This document shows positions 1 to 5,538 of a DNA stretch of 5,542 nucleotides, one piece after another (position 1 is the first letter of the stretch; each line of letters opens with the position of its first letter). Under the pieces are notes generated by a model. It saw only the letters and a program-made list of their open reading frames with translations, did no database searches and was not told the origin of the DNA. Both the position numbers and the translations under genes were made by a program. This DNA comes from Methanosarcinales archaeon (lineage in GTDB: Archaea; Halobacteriota; Methanosarcinia; Methanosarcinales; Methanocomedenaceae): the NCBI GenBank assembly GCA_030638625.1, contig DAOWEE010000055.1, positions 1 through 5,542 on the forward strand. The letters are read 5' to 3'.

Positions 1-270
1 AATAAACTCTACTACATCCTTCGATTTCTCTTTTGCTTCTTCTTCATTTGGTGCATGCACATGTACGATAAACTCCAATCCTGCATGTAATTTATCTACG
101 CCTTTTAGTCTAACACAATCCTGTATCACGACTGTGATATCTCCAAAATTAACTTTCCATAAAGGCAAAGGAGTTTGTTGCAATTCTTCCAGATCACTGA
201 ATGTTAATCGCGTTTTTGCGCAATATTGTATATAAAACTCTCTCGTAGTTTTAGTTTTTGTATCTGCCAT
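1..270 (-). CDS. Hypothetical protein, N-terminal 90 residues (runs off the left edge)
   Basis: An open frame of 90 codons without a stop starts at ATG 270-268 and continues past base 1, so the C-terminus is missing. I do not recognise the family. The visible part is soluble, with no signal peptide or membrane segment. It has a charged, Thr/Lys-rich start, a short acidic helix-like stretch (residues 24-32), then alternating hydrophobic strands (about 38-53 and 63-73, ending in LEFIVHVHAP), then a Glu/Lys-rich helix (74-90). The strand-to-helix pattern suggests a small alpha/beta fold, but no function follows from it. The start is uncertain: two in-frame GTG codons at 282-280 and 279-277 lie upstream, and GTG 282 has a good GGGGAG site (294-289) six bases before it; an in-frame TGA at 303-301 limits any extension. 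Base use is AT-rich, like the TIR gene and unlike ccmB, which suggests acquired DNA. It is separated from ccmB by 118 bp. Confidence 0.72.
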   Translation of the reverse strand, partial: MADTKTKTTREFYIQYCAKTRLTFSDLEELQQTPLPLWKVNFGDITVVIQDCVRLKGVDKLHAGLEFIVHVHAPNEEEAKEKSKDVVEFI

Positions 271-388
271 ATCTTCCACCACCCTTATCTCCCCCCTTCG
301 TCAACCCATAAAATTCATAAACCAGCCCGTCAATCTATGCATCAACAATCTTCATCTGCCGCTCATAAATCTCTTTTCACCATAATTG
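271..388. other. Intergenic gap between ccmB and the left-edge gene
   Basis: This 118-bp gap lies between the ccmB stop (TAG, 391-389) and the next start. On the minus strand it holds a run of six G bases (296-291) ending in a GGGGAG ribosome-binding-site-like sequence. I saw no clear hairpin plus U-tract, no tRNA and no recognisable remnant of another ccm gene. The base composition shift to AT-rich DNA begins around here. Confidence 0.4.
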
Positions 389-1063
389 CTAATCCTCTAT
401 CACATACTCGAACATCAACAGTGCAGCAATAAAGAATACCACATCATACACCAGCAGCAGTCTGAGTTCATTAGCGGCATCCATTATATTACCACTTGTC
501 AGTACCTTCTGGGTAGCAAGCACAGCTGCCATGATAAGAGGTATGATAATAGGGAACAGGATGACAGGCAGCAATATCTCCCTTGTCCTCATGTTCACGG
601 TCATAGCTGAGAAGAGGGTCCCCACCAGTATAAAGCCCAGAGTACCCAACAATATCACAATGGCCAGTCCGGTCAGGCTCTTGATATCAGTGAAATTAAA
701 CAGTATCATGAACAAAGGCACGATGATGACCTCTATCATGAACATTATGACAAGGTTCGAGGTCACCTTTCCCATATAGATAGCACCCGGGTCAACCGGA
801 CACAGTTTCAACCCGTCAAGGCACCCGTCCTCTTTTTCACTGGCAAAAGAACGGGAGAGACCAAGCATCCCTGCAAAAGTGAAAGCTATCCACAAAATGC
901 CTGGGGCAATGTCAGATACCTCAATGCTGAACAGGACATTAGTAAAAGAATAATTGAAAATCACAATCACGAGGAGCGAGAAAATTATCATGCTGTTTAG
1001 CATCTGCTTGGTCCTGAACTCCATCAACAGGTCCTTCCAGGCCAGGTACAGGAACTCCTTCAT
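389..1063 (-). CDS. ccmB: CcmB-type heme exporter ABC permease (cytochrome c maturation)
   Basis: A 224-residue polytopic membrane protein, the usual length for CcmB (about 220). Six hydrophobic segments are visible at roughly residues 21-45, 52-70, 98-122, 128-155, 163-184 and 200-221. Family-like features are a W-x-A-F-x-F-A-G-M-L-G-L-S-R-S-F-A-x-E loop (58-76) with the following C-L-D-G-L-K-L-x-P region (81-89), the G-T-L-F-S-A-M block (148-154), R-E-x-L-L-P-x-x-L-F-P (161-171), and an ending with Y-D-V-V-F-F and F-E-Y. In known systems CcmB pairs with the CcmA ATPase, with CcmC and CcmD, in delivering or releasing heme for cytochrome c assembly outside the membrane. It begins three bases after the ccmA stop, and its GAGGTG site (1075-1070) overlaps the last codons of ccmA, so translational coupling is likely. 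No ccmC, ccmE or ccmF follows within the window. A generic ABC-2 permease is the alternative, but the motif pattern favours CcmB. Confidence 0.9.
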   Translation of the reverse strand: MKEFLYLAWKDLLMEFRTKQMLNSMIIFSLLVIVIFNYSFTNVLFSIEVSDIAPGILWIAFTFAGMLGLSRSFASEKEDGCLDGLKLCPVDPGAIYMGKVTSNLVIMFMIEVIIVPLFMILFNFTDIKSLTGLAIVILLGTLGFILVGTLFSAMTVNMRTREILLPVILFPIIIPLIMAAVLATQKVLTSGNIMDAANELRLLLVYDVVFFIAALLMFEYVIED

Positions 1064-1066
1064 ATT

Positions 1067-1777
1067 TCACACCTCATGCACATAATGTTCATACGTCTGC
1101 CTGAACTCATGGATATCCTTGATGGCGTCTTTTTCGGTCTCGAATACGATACGGCCGCCGAACAGGATGACCACTTTATCTGCTAGTGCGATACCCCTTT
1201 CAAGGTCATGGGATACCATGACCTGGGTTTTATCTGATACATCCAGTTCTTTCAGGATGGTGTCGAATGTAGCAGCAGCATGCTGGTCAAGGCCTGTATA
1301 CGGTTCATCCAGGAATAGTATCTTTGGGTCGTGCAGGATGGCACGGGCAATGCTCAGGCGCTGTTTCATGCCCCTGCTGAAAGTACCAACCCTGTCATCC
1401 AACCGATACTGCAATCCCACTTCCTCAGTCAGTTCATGTATCCTGGCTTCCAGTTTATCCTTATTCATGCCGTACATCCTGCCAAAGAACAACAGGTTCT
1501 CCCTTGCAGTGAGGTCCTGGTACAGGTAGGTTTCGTGGGATATGATGCCGATAAGGCGCCTGACTTCAATTGGAGATTCCCGCACATCATGGTCATGTAC
1601 CTTTACGGTCCCTGAAGTAGGGCTTACCAGCGTGGACATTATCTTGACCAGTGTGGTCTTGCCGGCACCGTTGGGACCAAAGATGGTCAGGAAATCCCCG
1701 GTTGGGATATCCAGGTTGATATCATTGAGAACATTGTGATTTCCAAAGGACTTTGAAAGATGTTTTATCGAGATAAT
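1067..1777 (-). CDS. ccmA: CcmA-type heme exporter ABC ATPase, apparent ATT start
   Basis: This is the ATP-hydrolysing subunit partnered with CcmB. If translation starts at ATT 1777-1775 the protein has 236 residues and a family-like N-terminus (I-S-I-K-H-L-S-K-S-F-G). Walker A is GPNGAGKT (34-41), the ABC signature is the variant FSRGMKQR (about 133-140), Walker B is ILFLDEP with D157 and E158, the D-loop is around YTGLD (160-164), and the switch histidine is in MVSHD (H190). The Q-loop position reads S-H-E-T-Y-L-Y, close to the S-H-E-x-x-L-Y seen in CcmA proteins. The first in-frame ATG (1639-1637) is residue 47 and lies after Walker A, so a protein starting there could not bind ATP. An in-frame TAA at 1786-1784 blocks upstream extension, and there is no ATG, GTG or TTG between it and Walker A. 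A strong AAAGGAG site (1793-1787) ends nine bases before the ATT. The gene follows nadX after 61 bp and precedes ccmB by 3 bp. Confidence 0.88.
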   Translation of the reverse strand: MISIKHLSKSFGNHNVLNDINLDIPTGDFLTIFGPNGAGKTTLVKIMSTLVSPTSGTVKVHDHDVRESPIEVRRLIGIISHETYLYQDLTARENLLFFGRMYGMNKDKLEARIHELTEEVGLQYRLDDRVGTFSRGMKQRLSIARAILHDPKILFLDEPYTGLDQHAAATFDTILKELDVSDKTQVMVSHDLERGIALADKVVILFGGRIVFETEKDAIKDIHEFRQTYEHYVHEV

Positions 1778-1786
1778 GGCTAATTA

Positions 1787-1793
1787 CTCCTTT
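1787..1793 (-). promoter_or_regulatory. Strong ribosome binding site that fixes the ccmA start
   Basis: On the minus strand the bases read AAAGGAG, a good match to the archaeal anti-Shine-Dalgarno sequence. It ends nine bases before ATT 1777-1775. The in-frame stop TAA (1786-1784) lies directly after it, so translation must begin downstream of that stop. The site supports starting at the ATT (or the adjacent ATC at 1774-1772, twelve bases away), not at the ATG about 138 bases further on. Confidence 0.7.
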
Positions 1794-1807
1794 AAATAGT
1801 GTGTACT

Positions 1808-1824
1808 ATGGCAAAATAATACTT
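1808..1824 (-). promoter_or_regulatory. Possible TATA-like element for ccmAB
   Basis: In the 61-bp gap between nadX and ccmA the minus strand contains an AT-rich element (AAGTATTATTTTGCC, about 1824-1810). Initiation roughly 25 bases downstream would give a short leader that includes or abuts the AAAGGAG site. The match is loose, and ccmAB could equally be read through from nadX. Confidence 0.25.
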
Positions 1825-1838
1825 AACTTCTACTTATT

Positions 1839-2651
1839 TTATGTTCCGATTTGCAGCGGGCTGGCTATCTTCTTGAGAGTGGCTACTGCCGATAGGGCTG
1901 CCAGGTAACTTGTCCTTGGGTTTTCCGGGAACGGGATATTCTCTATCTCAGTGGTAAACCTGCCAAAGTCCCCTATCACTTCAATCTCATGCCGGTTCCG
2001 GTCAGAGTCTGGGTCCACCACTATCTTTACCCTGGTCTTATCCACCCCAATACCTGCCAGGCTGATACAAGCAGCCACGTTCACGTTGGCAGGGAAGGCC
2101 TTTACAGCCTCAATTGCTGAGCCATCGAATATGACCTTTGGTCTGTCAAAAGCGTCCAGGTCAATGTTGTTAGACACTACATAGGGAGCACCGGCCAGTC
2201 CCCTTGGTGGTTTGGTAGTGGTCAATGTCACTGACTGGATTGGAGCAACGGATGCGGATTTTATTCCGTCAATACCGGCTACTGCACCTGAAGGAAGGTA
2301 AATCCGGCAATTGTGTTCAAGGGCAAGGTTAATAAGATTATCAAGCAGTTGCCCGTCAACCAGGGCACCGACACTCATTATCATCACGTCACAATCATTT
2401 TCCAATGCCGGGATAGCGGCCTGGGGAACTGCTATTGCGGCGGCAGATTCCACAACCAGGTCTACATTTCTTACCATCTCACTGATTTTCATTATCTTTG
2501 GTTTACAGGACAGCTCGGCACAAAGTGAATCTACGTTTTCAATATGGTGCTCGTGAATGGCAACCAATTCAGCACCTTCAATGTCCTTATCCAGGGCACG
2601 GCAGATAATTGAACCAATGGCACCGCAACCTACTACTCCTACTTTGAGCAT
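1839..2651 (-). CDS. nadX: L-aspartate dehydrogenase (NadX)
   Basis: A 270-residue cytoplasmic enzyme of the NadX family (EC 1.4.1.21). It oxidises L-aspartate to iminoaspartate with NAD(P)+, and quinolinate synthase NadA then uses the product for de novo NAD synthesis. The N-terminal Rossmann motif is GVVGCGAIGS (5-14). Family hallmarks are V-V-E-S-A (66-70), M-S-V-G-A-L (92-97), the S-G-A-V-A-G-I-D segment (121-128), T-x-K-P-P (145-149), F-P-A-N-V-N-V-A-A (186-194) in the dinucleotide-binding region, and N-R-H-E-I-E-V-x-G-D-F-G (219-230), whose H221 aligns with the histidine proposed as catalytic in characterised aspartate dehydrogenases. Length and motifs indicate an intact protein. The start is ATG 2651-2649: an in-frame TAG lies shortly upstream, and a weak AGGATGATG stands in for a ribosome site. 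It follows the DUF2551 gene by 38 bp, probably as one transcript. The usual partners nadA and nadC are not in the window. Confidence 0.93.
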   Translation of the reverse strand: MLKVGVVGCGAIGSIICRALDKDIEGAELVAIHEHHIENVDSLCAELSCKPKIMKISEMVRNVDLVVESAAAIAVPQAAIPALENDCDVMIMSVGALVDGQLLDNLINLALEHNCRIYLPSGAVAGIDGIKSASVAPIQSVTLTTTKPPRGLAGAPYVVSNNIDLDAFDRPKVIFDGSAIEAVKAFPANVNVAACISLAGIGVDKTRVKIVVDPDSDRNRHEIEVIGDFGRFTTEIENIPFPENPRTSYLAALSAVATLKKIASPLQIGT

Positions 2652-2689
2652 AACAGCATCATCATCCTGAATCTAAACTTTCATAGCCC

Positions 2690-3013
2690 CTAAAAATTGT
2701 CCAGTACACCTTTTACGATTTCTTTAAAGTCATCCTTTAAAGAATAATGGTTGTGCTCCCTTGTCACATCTATTCGCAAAATACCAAGTCGGGTGTTCAT
2801 CAATCCTACCATTGCTGATACACCGCGATAGTTCACGTCAAATCCATGTTGTACCAGGTTATTGTATATGTCGTTGGTGGTATAGGTATCACCGTTCAGG
2901 AACATCTTAAGCACGGTCTTGCGCAGATTGGTCTCATCCCTGCGCAAATATTTTACCAACCTTTCTTTCACTTGATCTGTTGTCTGGCTCAGTGTTAACC
3001 ACCAATTACTCAT
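2690..3013 (-). CDS. DUF2551 family small protein, winged-helix-like
   Basis: A 107-residue soluble protein that resembles the archaeal DUF2551 family, found mainly in Methanosarcinales and without assigned function. After a short N-terminus, residues about 12-100 look like alternating helices ending in a beta pair. V-K-E-R-L-V-K-Y-L-x-R-D and L-R-K-T-V-L-K-M-F-L are followed by T-N-D-I-Y-N-N-L-V-Q-H-G-F-D-V-N-Y-R-G-V-S-A-M-V-G, which has the spacing of a helix-turn-helix with recognition helix about 61-73. The hydrophobic L-G-I-L-R-I-D-V and H-Y-S-L segments that follow would form the wing. A DNA-binding or protein-binding wHTH role is inference. The start ATG (3013-3011) has no clear ribosome site upstream, which fits a short or near-absent leader. 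The gene sits 55 bp after the radical SAM gene and 38 bp before nadX, so co-transcription with nadX is likely. Confidence 0.82.
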   Translation of the reverse strand: MSNWWLTLSQTTDQVKERLVKYLRRDETNLRKTVLKMFLNGDTYTTNDIYNNLVQHGFDVNYRGVSAMVGLMNTRLGILRIDVTREHNHYSLKDDFKEIVKGVLDNF

Positions 3014-3049
3014 TATGTATTAGAATTAAGGTTGATTATGTTCTCTTAA

Positions 3050-3064
3050 AAGTAAATAAAAGTT
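3050..3064 (-). promoter_or_regulatory. Possible archaeal TATA box upstream of DUF2551-nadX
   Basis: Minus strand reads ACTTTTATTTACTTT within the 55-bp gap after the radical SAM gene. Initiation about 25 bases downstream would fall near 3030, leaving a leader of fewer than 20 bases before the DUF2551 ATG, in line with the absence of an obvious Shine-Dalgarno site. Judged by eye only. Confidence 0.35.
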
Positions 3065-3068
3065 GGCG

Positions 3069-4136
3069 TTAAACCTTGAAAGCATCTGCATTATCAAGAG
3101 GTATTTTCTCAACTACCATCCGACCATATGTAGGATAGCATTCTTCATACCATGTTTTAAAACCGCTACCGATTTCATCTGCAATATCCTCAAGCACCCA
3201 CCATCCCATTTCAACCCTGTCCTGGCCTGATTCATACAGGTTGTCAGGCACTTCCAGCCTCTCAAGCAGACCAGCGATGCTGTTTGCATCTCCTCCTATC
3301 ACACCGTATAGCAAGGTACCATCGGGCGTGACCTCATCAAATTCACGGGCTGTGGTTTTAGCGGTGCGCAGTAGCCTCATACGTAATTGTACCACGTCCT
3401 TGAAACTGGAGGAACAAAAATTCGCATGTAAGTCTGCGGACTGTTCTATAATATCCTGTGCCACCTCTTTGCTGCCGGCAACGGCAGAACTTTCATCGTC
3501 CACGGCAGTAAATCCTTGCTGTGCCAGTGTCAGTGAATTGGTTGGTGAGAATTCCAGTTCGTTCAGGTTAAGGAAAATGTTATGTTCCAGGGTAAAATCA
3601 GCAACACTCTGTGCCCCGGGCAGGGATGGAATTTCAATGCCAACATCCAGGCCCGACGCTTTTGCTTCTTCAATGGATGCGGCCAGGTCGCTGCCGGCAA
3701 GCTGGGCCCAGGTTTTGGGGTCAGGATGGAACCGTATTTCATCAAGTCCGGTTGAGTGGAGTTGTTCCAGTACATCCTTTGAGGGGGTTCGGGCAGTATA
3801 AAGGTGAATATGATGCCCAGGCCCGAATTCATCTTTTAGCAGCCTGATATATTCCAGCACCCTCTCCAGCACCAACAGCGGCTCGCCCCCGGTTATCCCT
3901 GTGCCCAGGGCTTGCATGCTGTGTGCTTCATCCAGTATGTCTTTATCTGAGAATACGGGTCTTTCATTTGCAAAGGTTAGGTCACTGCGCAGTTTTTCTT
4001 TTGATACCGGACAGTAAAAACAGTCGCGATGGCACAATCCGGTTACGAACAGTACCATCTTTGCACCTCGCCGGCATAATTTGCAGCCGGGGGGCAGGTA
4101 GTTGTAGAATGAACCAGATTCATTTTCATATTTCAT
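3069..4136 (-). CDS. Radical SAM protein, COG2108 type (PflA-related, function unknown)
   Basis: A 355-residue soluble protein. The radical SAM cluster motif is C-x3-C-x2-C at C35, C39 and C42 (T-G-L-C-H-R-D-C-F-Y-C-P), which should bind a [4Fe-4S] cluster and S-adenosylmethionine; the glycine-rich S-adenosylmethionine-binding segment is T-G-G-E-P (82-86). Strands and helices of a TIM-barrel core run to about residue 200 (I-R-F-H-P and E-L-E-F-S-P-T-N are typical of this group). An additional C-x2-C (C18, C21) lies just before the core, and C241 sits in a C-S-S-S-F-K-D-V-V-Q-L-R-x-R motif in the C-terminal part; these could bind a further cluster or substrate. The overall pattern matches archaeal proteins described as related to pyruvate formate-lyase activating enzyme, with no established substrate. 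There is no glycyl-radical enzyme nearby. The start ATG 4136-4134 has only a weak AGGT upstream. The gene is GC-richer than the TIR gene before it, which points to resident chromosomal DNA. Confidence 0.88.
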   Translation of the reverse strand: MKYENESGSFYNYLPPGCKLCRRGAKMVLFVTGLCHRDCFYCPVSKEKLRSDLTFANERPVFSDKDILDEAHSMQALGTGITGGEPLLVLERVLEYIRLLKDEFGPGHHIHLYTARTPSKDVLEQLHSTGLDEIRFHPDPKTWAQLAGSDLAASIEEAKASGLDVGIEIPSLPGAQSVADFTLEHNIFLNLNELEFSPTNSLTLAQQGFTAVDDESSAVAGSKEVAQDIIEQSADLHANFCSSSFKDVVQLRMRLLRTAKTTAREFDEVTPDGTLLYGVIGGDANSIAGLLERLEVPDNLYESGQDRVEMGWWVLEDIADEIGSGFKTWYEECYPTYGRMVVEKIPLDNADAFKV

Positions 4137-4180
4137 GTTGACCTATCTATGCTTTTTGGGTTGTCATATCTTTTGGTGAG

Positions 4181-4196
4181 TATTATTTTAAAATCC
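4181..4196 (-). promoter_or_regulatory. Likely TATA box of the radical SAM gene
   Basis: Minus strand reads GGATTTTAAAATAATA, a good visual match to the archaeal TATA consensus. Initiation about 25 bases downstream would fall near 4160, giving a leader of roughly 25 bases. This suggests that the radical SAM gene starts its own transcript, separate from the TIR gene. Confidence 0.45.
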
Positions 4197-4234
4197 AGTT
4201 ATTTTGGTTCATTGTCAGTTGAGGTGATTCAGGT

Positions 4235-4258
4235 GGCTGCCAGCCCAACACCGCAGCC
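4235..4258. repeat. Inverted repeat in the TIR / radical SAM gap
   Basis: A perfect six-base inverted repeat, GGCTGC (4235-4240) and GCAGCC (4253-4258), is separated by a 12-base loop. Pairing can be extended outward by a few bases with bulges (CAG at 4230-4232 with CTG at 4259-4261). It lies after the TIR gene and before the TATA box of the next gene. It is not followed by a U-run on the minus strand, so it is not a classic terminator. It could be a transcript 3'-end stem, an operator, or chance. Confidence 0.4.
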
Positions 4259-4285
4259 CTGAATAAAGATGATGAATGCAGTAGG

Positions 4286-4291
4286 AAAAAA
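4286..4291 (-). terminator. Possible poly-U terminator after the TIR gene
   Basis: The minus strand has a run of six T bases beginning 14 bases past the TIR stop codon (TAA, 4308-4306). Archaeal RNA polymerase often ends transcripts at U-tracts without a strong hairpin, so this is a reasonable stop for the TIR transcript. Together with the TATA box at 4181-4196 it would isolate the TIR gene from the radical SAM gene. The tract is short. Confidence 0.35.
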
Positions 4292-4305
4292 CCAGATCTC
4301 CATAA

Positions 4306-5538
4306 TTATAACATCTCATCCATTATATCCTCATAAACCGCATGGTAATCTGGTGTATTATAGAACCATTTAGGAAGATCATACATTTTCATGAACTCCT
4401 TTACACTTGGATGATTATTAAAATTCCACAGACTATAAAGAAGTCGATTTGCACCTTTTCTTGATCGTTCATTTTTCAGTGCATTTACTAGATCGGGAGC
4501 TAACTTATCAAAATTAAGTCTGACAATAGCGTAAGCAGCTTCGGCTCTTACTTCCCAGCGTTTATCATTAAGTGCTTCTGCAAGTACTTTTGATGTCTCC
4601 CTTCTCTCTTTGCTAAGTCCAATATTTTTTATTGCAGCTTGTCGAAGTTGCCATTTTGGTTCATTTAAGGCGATTAAATAACTTTCATCTATTCCTTTTT
4701 TGCTCTCACATTTCCATAATCTCTTGAAGCCTTCAATTCTAGTACTTAGGTCTTCATTTTCATCCTTATATATATTCCAGAGATGTTCCCCCGCCCGTTT
4801 GGAATCTGCAAAGACAAGATATCTTATTCCCCGCCGTTTTATGTAGTGACTTTCTTTTTTATCAACCAATCGTTTTGATGCATCAAACAAAATCTGTTTA
4901 TCAATATCGCTTAACTTTTTCCGCAAGTCCTGATAGTAACCTGTGGTGCAACGAACCAAGAACTCACAACTGTCAACATCAAATGAAATGTCCAGAATAT
5001 TATCTAAAAGGTATCTTACTTTTTCCTCTCCTGGTAGAAATCCTTCAATTTTCCATTCTTGATAAGCTTCCCTAAAGACCTCTTCAGGGCTCTTTTGGGA
5101 TGTCATTACCTTTACTTTTTTAACGAGAATATCGGCGATTCCATCCATTCCCTCTGTATTCAAATCTAAGTAAGCTTTATCAGAAGGAAGCCCTGCAAAC
5201 TTTGTTCCATCCAACCTCACCGGTAGAATGAATTCGGTTTTGCGTTGTTTTTCCTCTTCTTTTGCGATGGAGAATTCAAAATCAGTCCAGCTTTTTACTG
5301 GATAATATTGGGAAATAAGTACTAATACGAAACGACTTGATTTTCCATATTTCTTCTTGAACCATGTACTCAGACTTTTTCCCCATTGCTCATGTTTATA
5401 GAATTTGTCATAGAACACAGAGAGTCCTTTTTTTTGAAGGATATTTGCTAGCTCTTCCGCAATTTCTTGATCTTCCCCTGCATAGGAAATCGCAACATCA
5501 TGGTCGTACTTTTTATTTGTGCCTTTATTTTTCATCAT
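4306..5538 (-). CDS. TIR-domain protein with HEAT-like C-terminus (putative immune effector)
   Basis: A 410-residue cytoplasmic protein. Residues about 11-145 form a TIR domain: Y-D-H-D-V-A-I-S-Y-A-G-E-D (11-23) as strand A and box 1, V-F-Y-D (41-44) as strand B, R-F-V-L-V-L-I-S-Q-Y-Y (69-79) as the next core strand, then W-T-D-F-E with E88 at the position of the catalytic glutamate of NAD-cleaving TIR domains, and F-I-L-P-V-R-L-D (103-110). Residues 150-220 form a charged helical linker that I cannot assign. From about 220 the protein is helical, with two HEAT-like repeats, A-L-N-E-P-K-W-Q-L-R-Q-A-A (290-302) and A-L-N-D-K-R-W-E-V-R-A-E-A-A (322-335), then an aromatic, acidic tail. TIR proteins of this type in prokaryotes commonly serve in antiphage defence by depleting NAD or making a signal nucleotide; that role here is inference. 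The gene is AT-rich compared with its neighbours. Two ATG codons stand in tandem at the start, only four bases from the window edge, so the true start and promoter may lie outside. Confidence 0.87.
   Translation of the reverse strand: MMKNKGTNKKYDHDVAISYAGEDQEIAEELANILQKKGLSVFYDKFYKHEQWGKSLSTWFKKKYGKSSRFVLVLISQYYPVKSWTDFEFSIAKEEEKQRKTEFILPVRLDGTKFAGLPSDKAYLDLNTEGMDGIADILVKKVKVMTSQKSPEEVFREAYQEWKIEGFLPGEEKVRYLLDNILDISFDVDSCEFLVRCTTGYYQDLRKKLSDIDKQILFDASKRLVDKKESHYIKRRGIRYLVFADSKRAGEHLWNIYKDENEDLSTRIEGFKRLWKCESKKGIDESYLIALNEPKWQLRQAAIKNIGLSKERRETSKVLAEALNDKRWEVRAEAAYAIVRLNFDKLAPDLVNALKNERSRKGANRLLYSLWNFNNHPSVKEFMKMYDLPKWFYNTPDYHAVYEDIMDEML

Noticed and set aside
226..432. Plus-strand frame of 68 codons at the left end
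   Set aside because: It overlaps the starts or ends of two minus-strand genes, its composition is His/Ser-rich as expected from antisense of AT-rich DNA, and it has no identifiable domain.
1119..1529. Plus-strand reading frame of 136 codons
   Set aside because: It is antisense to ccmA, where the ABC signature and Walker B are encoded; the translation has no recognisable domain.
1067..1639. ccmA beginning at the first ATG (190 residues)
   Set aside because: That version lacks Walker A and the first strands of the ATPase fold, while the upstream frame encodes them perfectly behind a strong ribosome site.
3241..3801. Plus-strand reading frame of 186 codons
   Set aside because: It lies entirely antisense to the radical SAM gene, its product is Ser/Ala-rich low-complexity sequence without motifs, and the minus-strand gene has clear catalytic motifs across the same bases.
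3563..3832. Minus-strand frame of 89 codons overlapping the radical SAM gene
   Set aside because: It is an alternative frame wholly inside the radical SAM coding region, with no ribosome site or domain that I can support.
4235..4258. Hairpin as a bacterial-style rho-independent terminator
   Set aside because: The stem is only six perfect base pairs with a 12-base loop and no U-run follows on the transcribed strand; the U6 tract lies before it.
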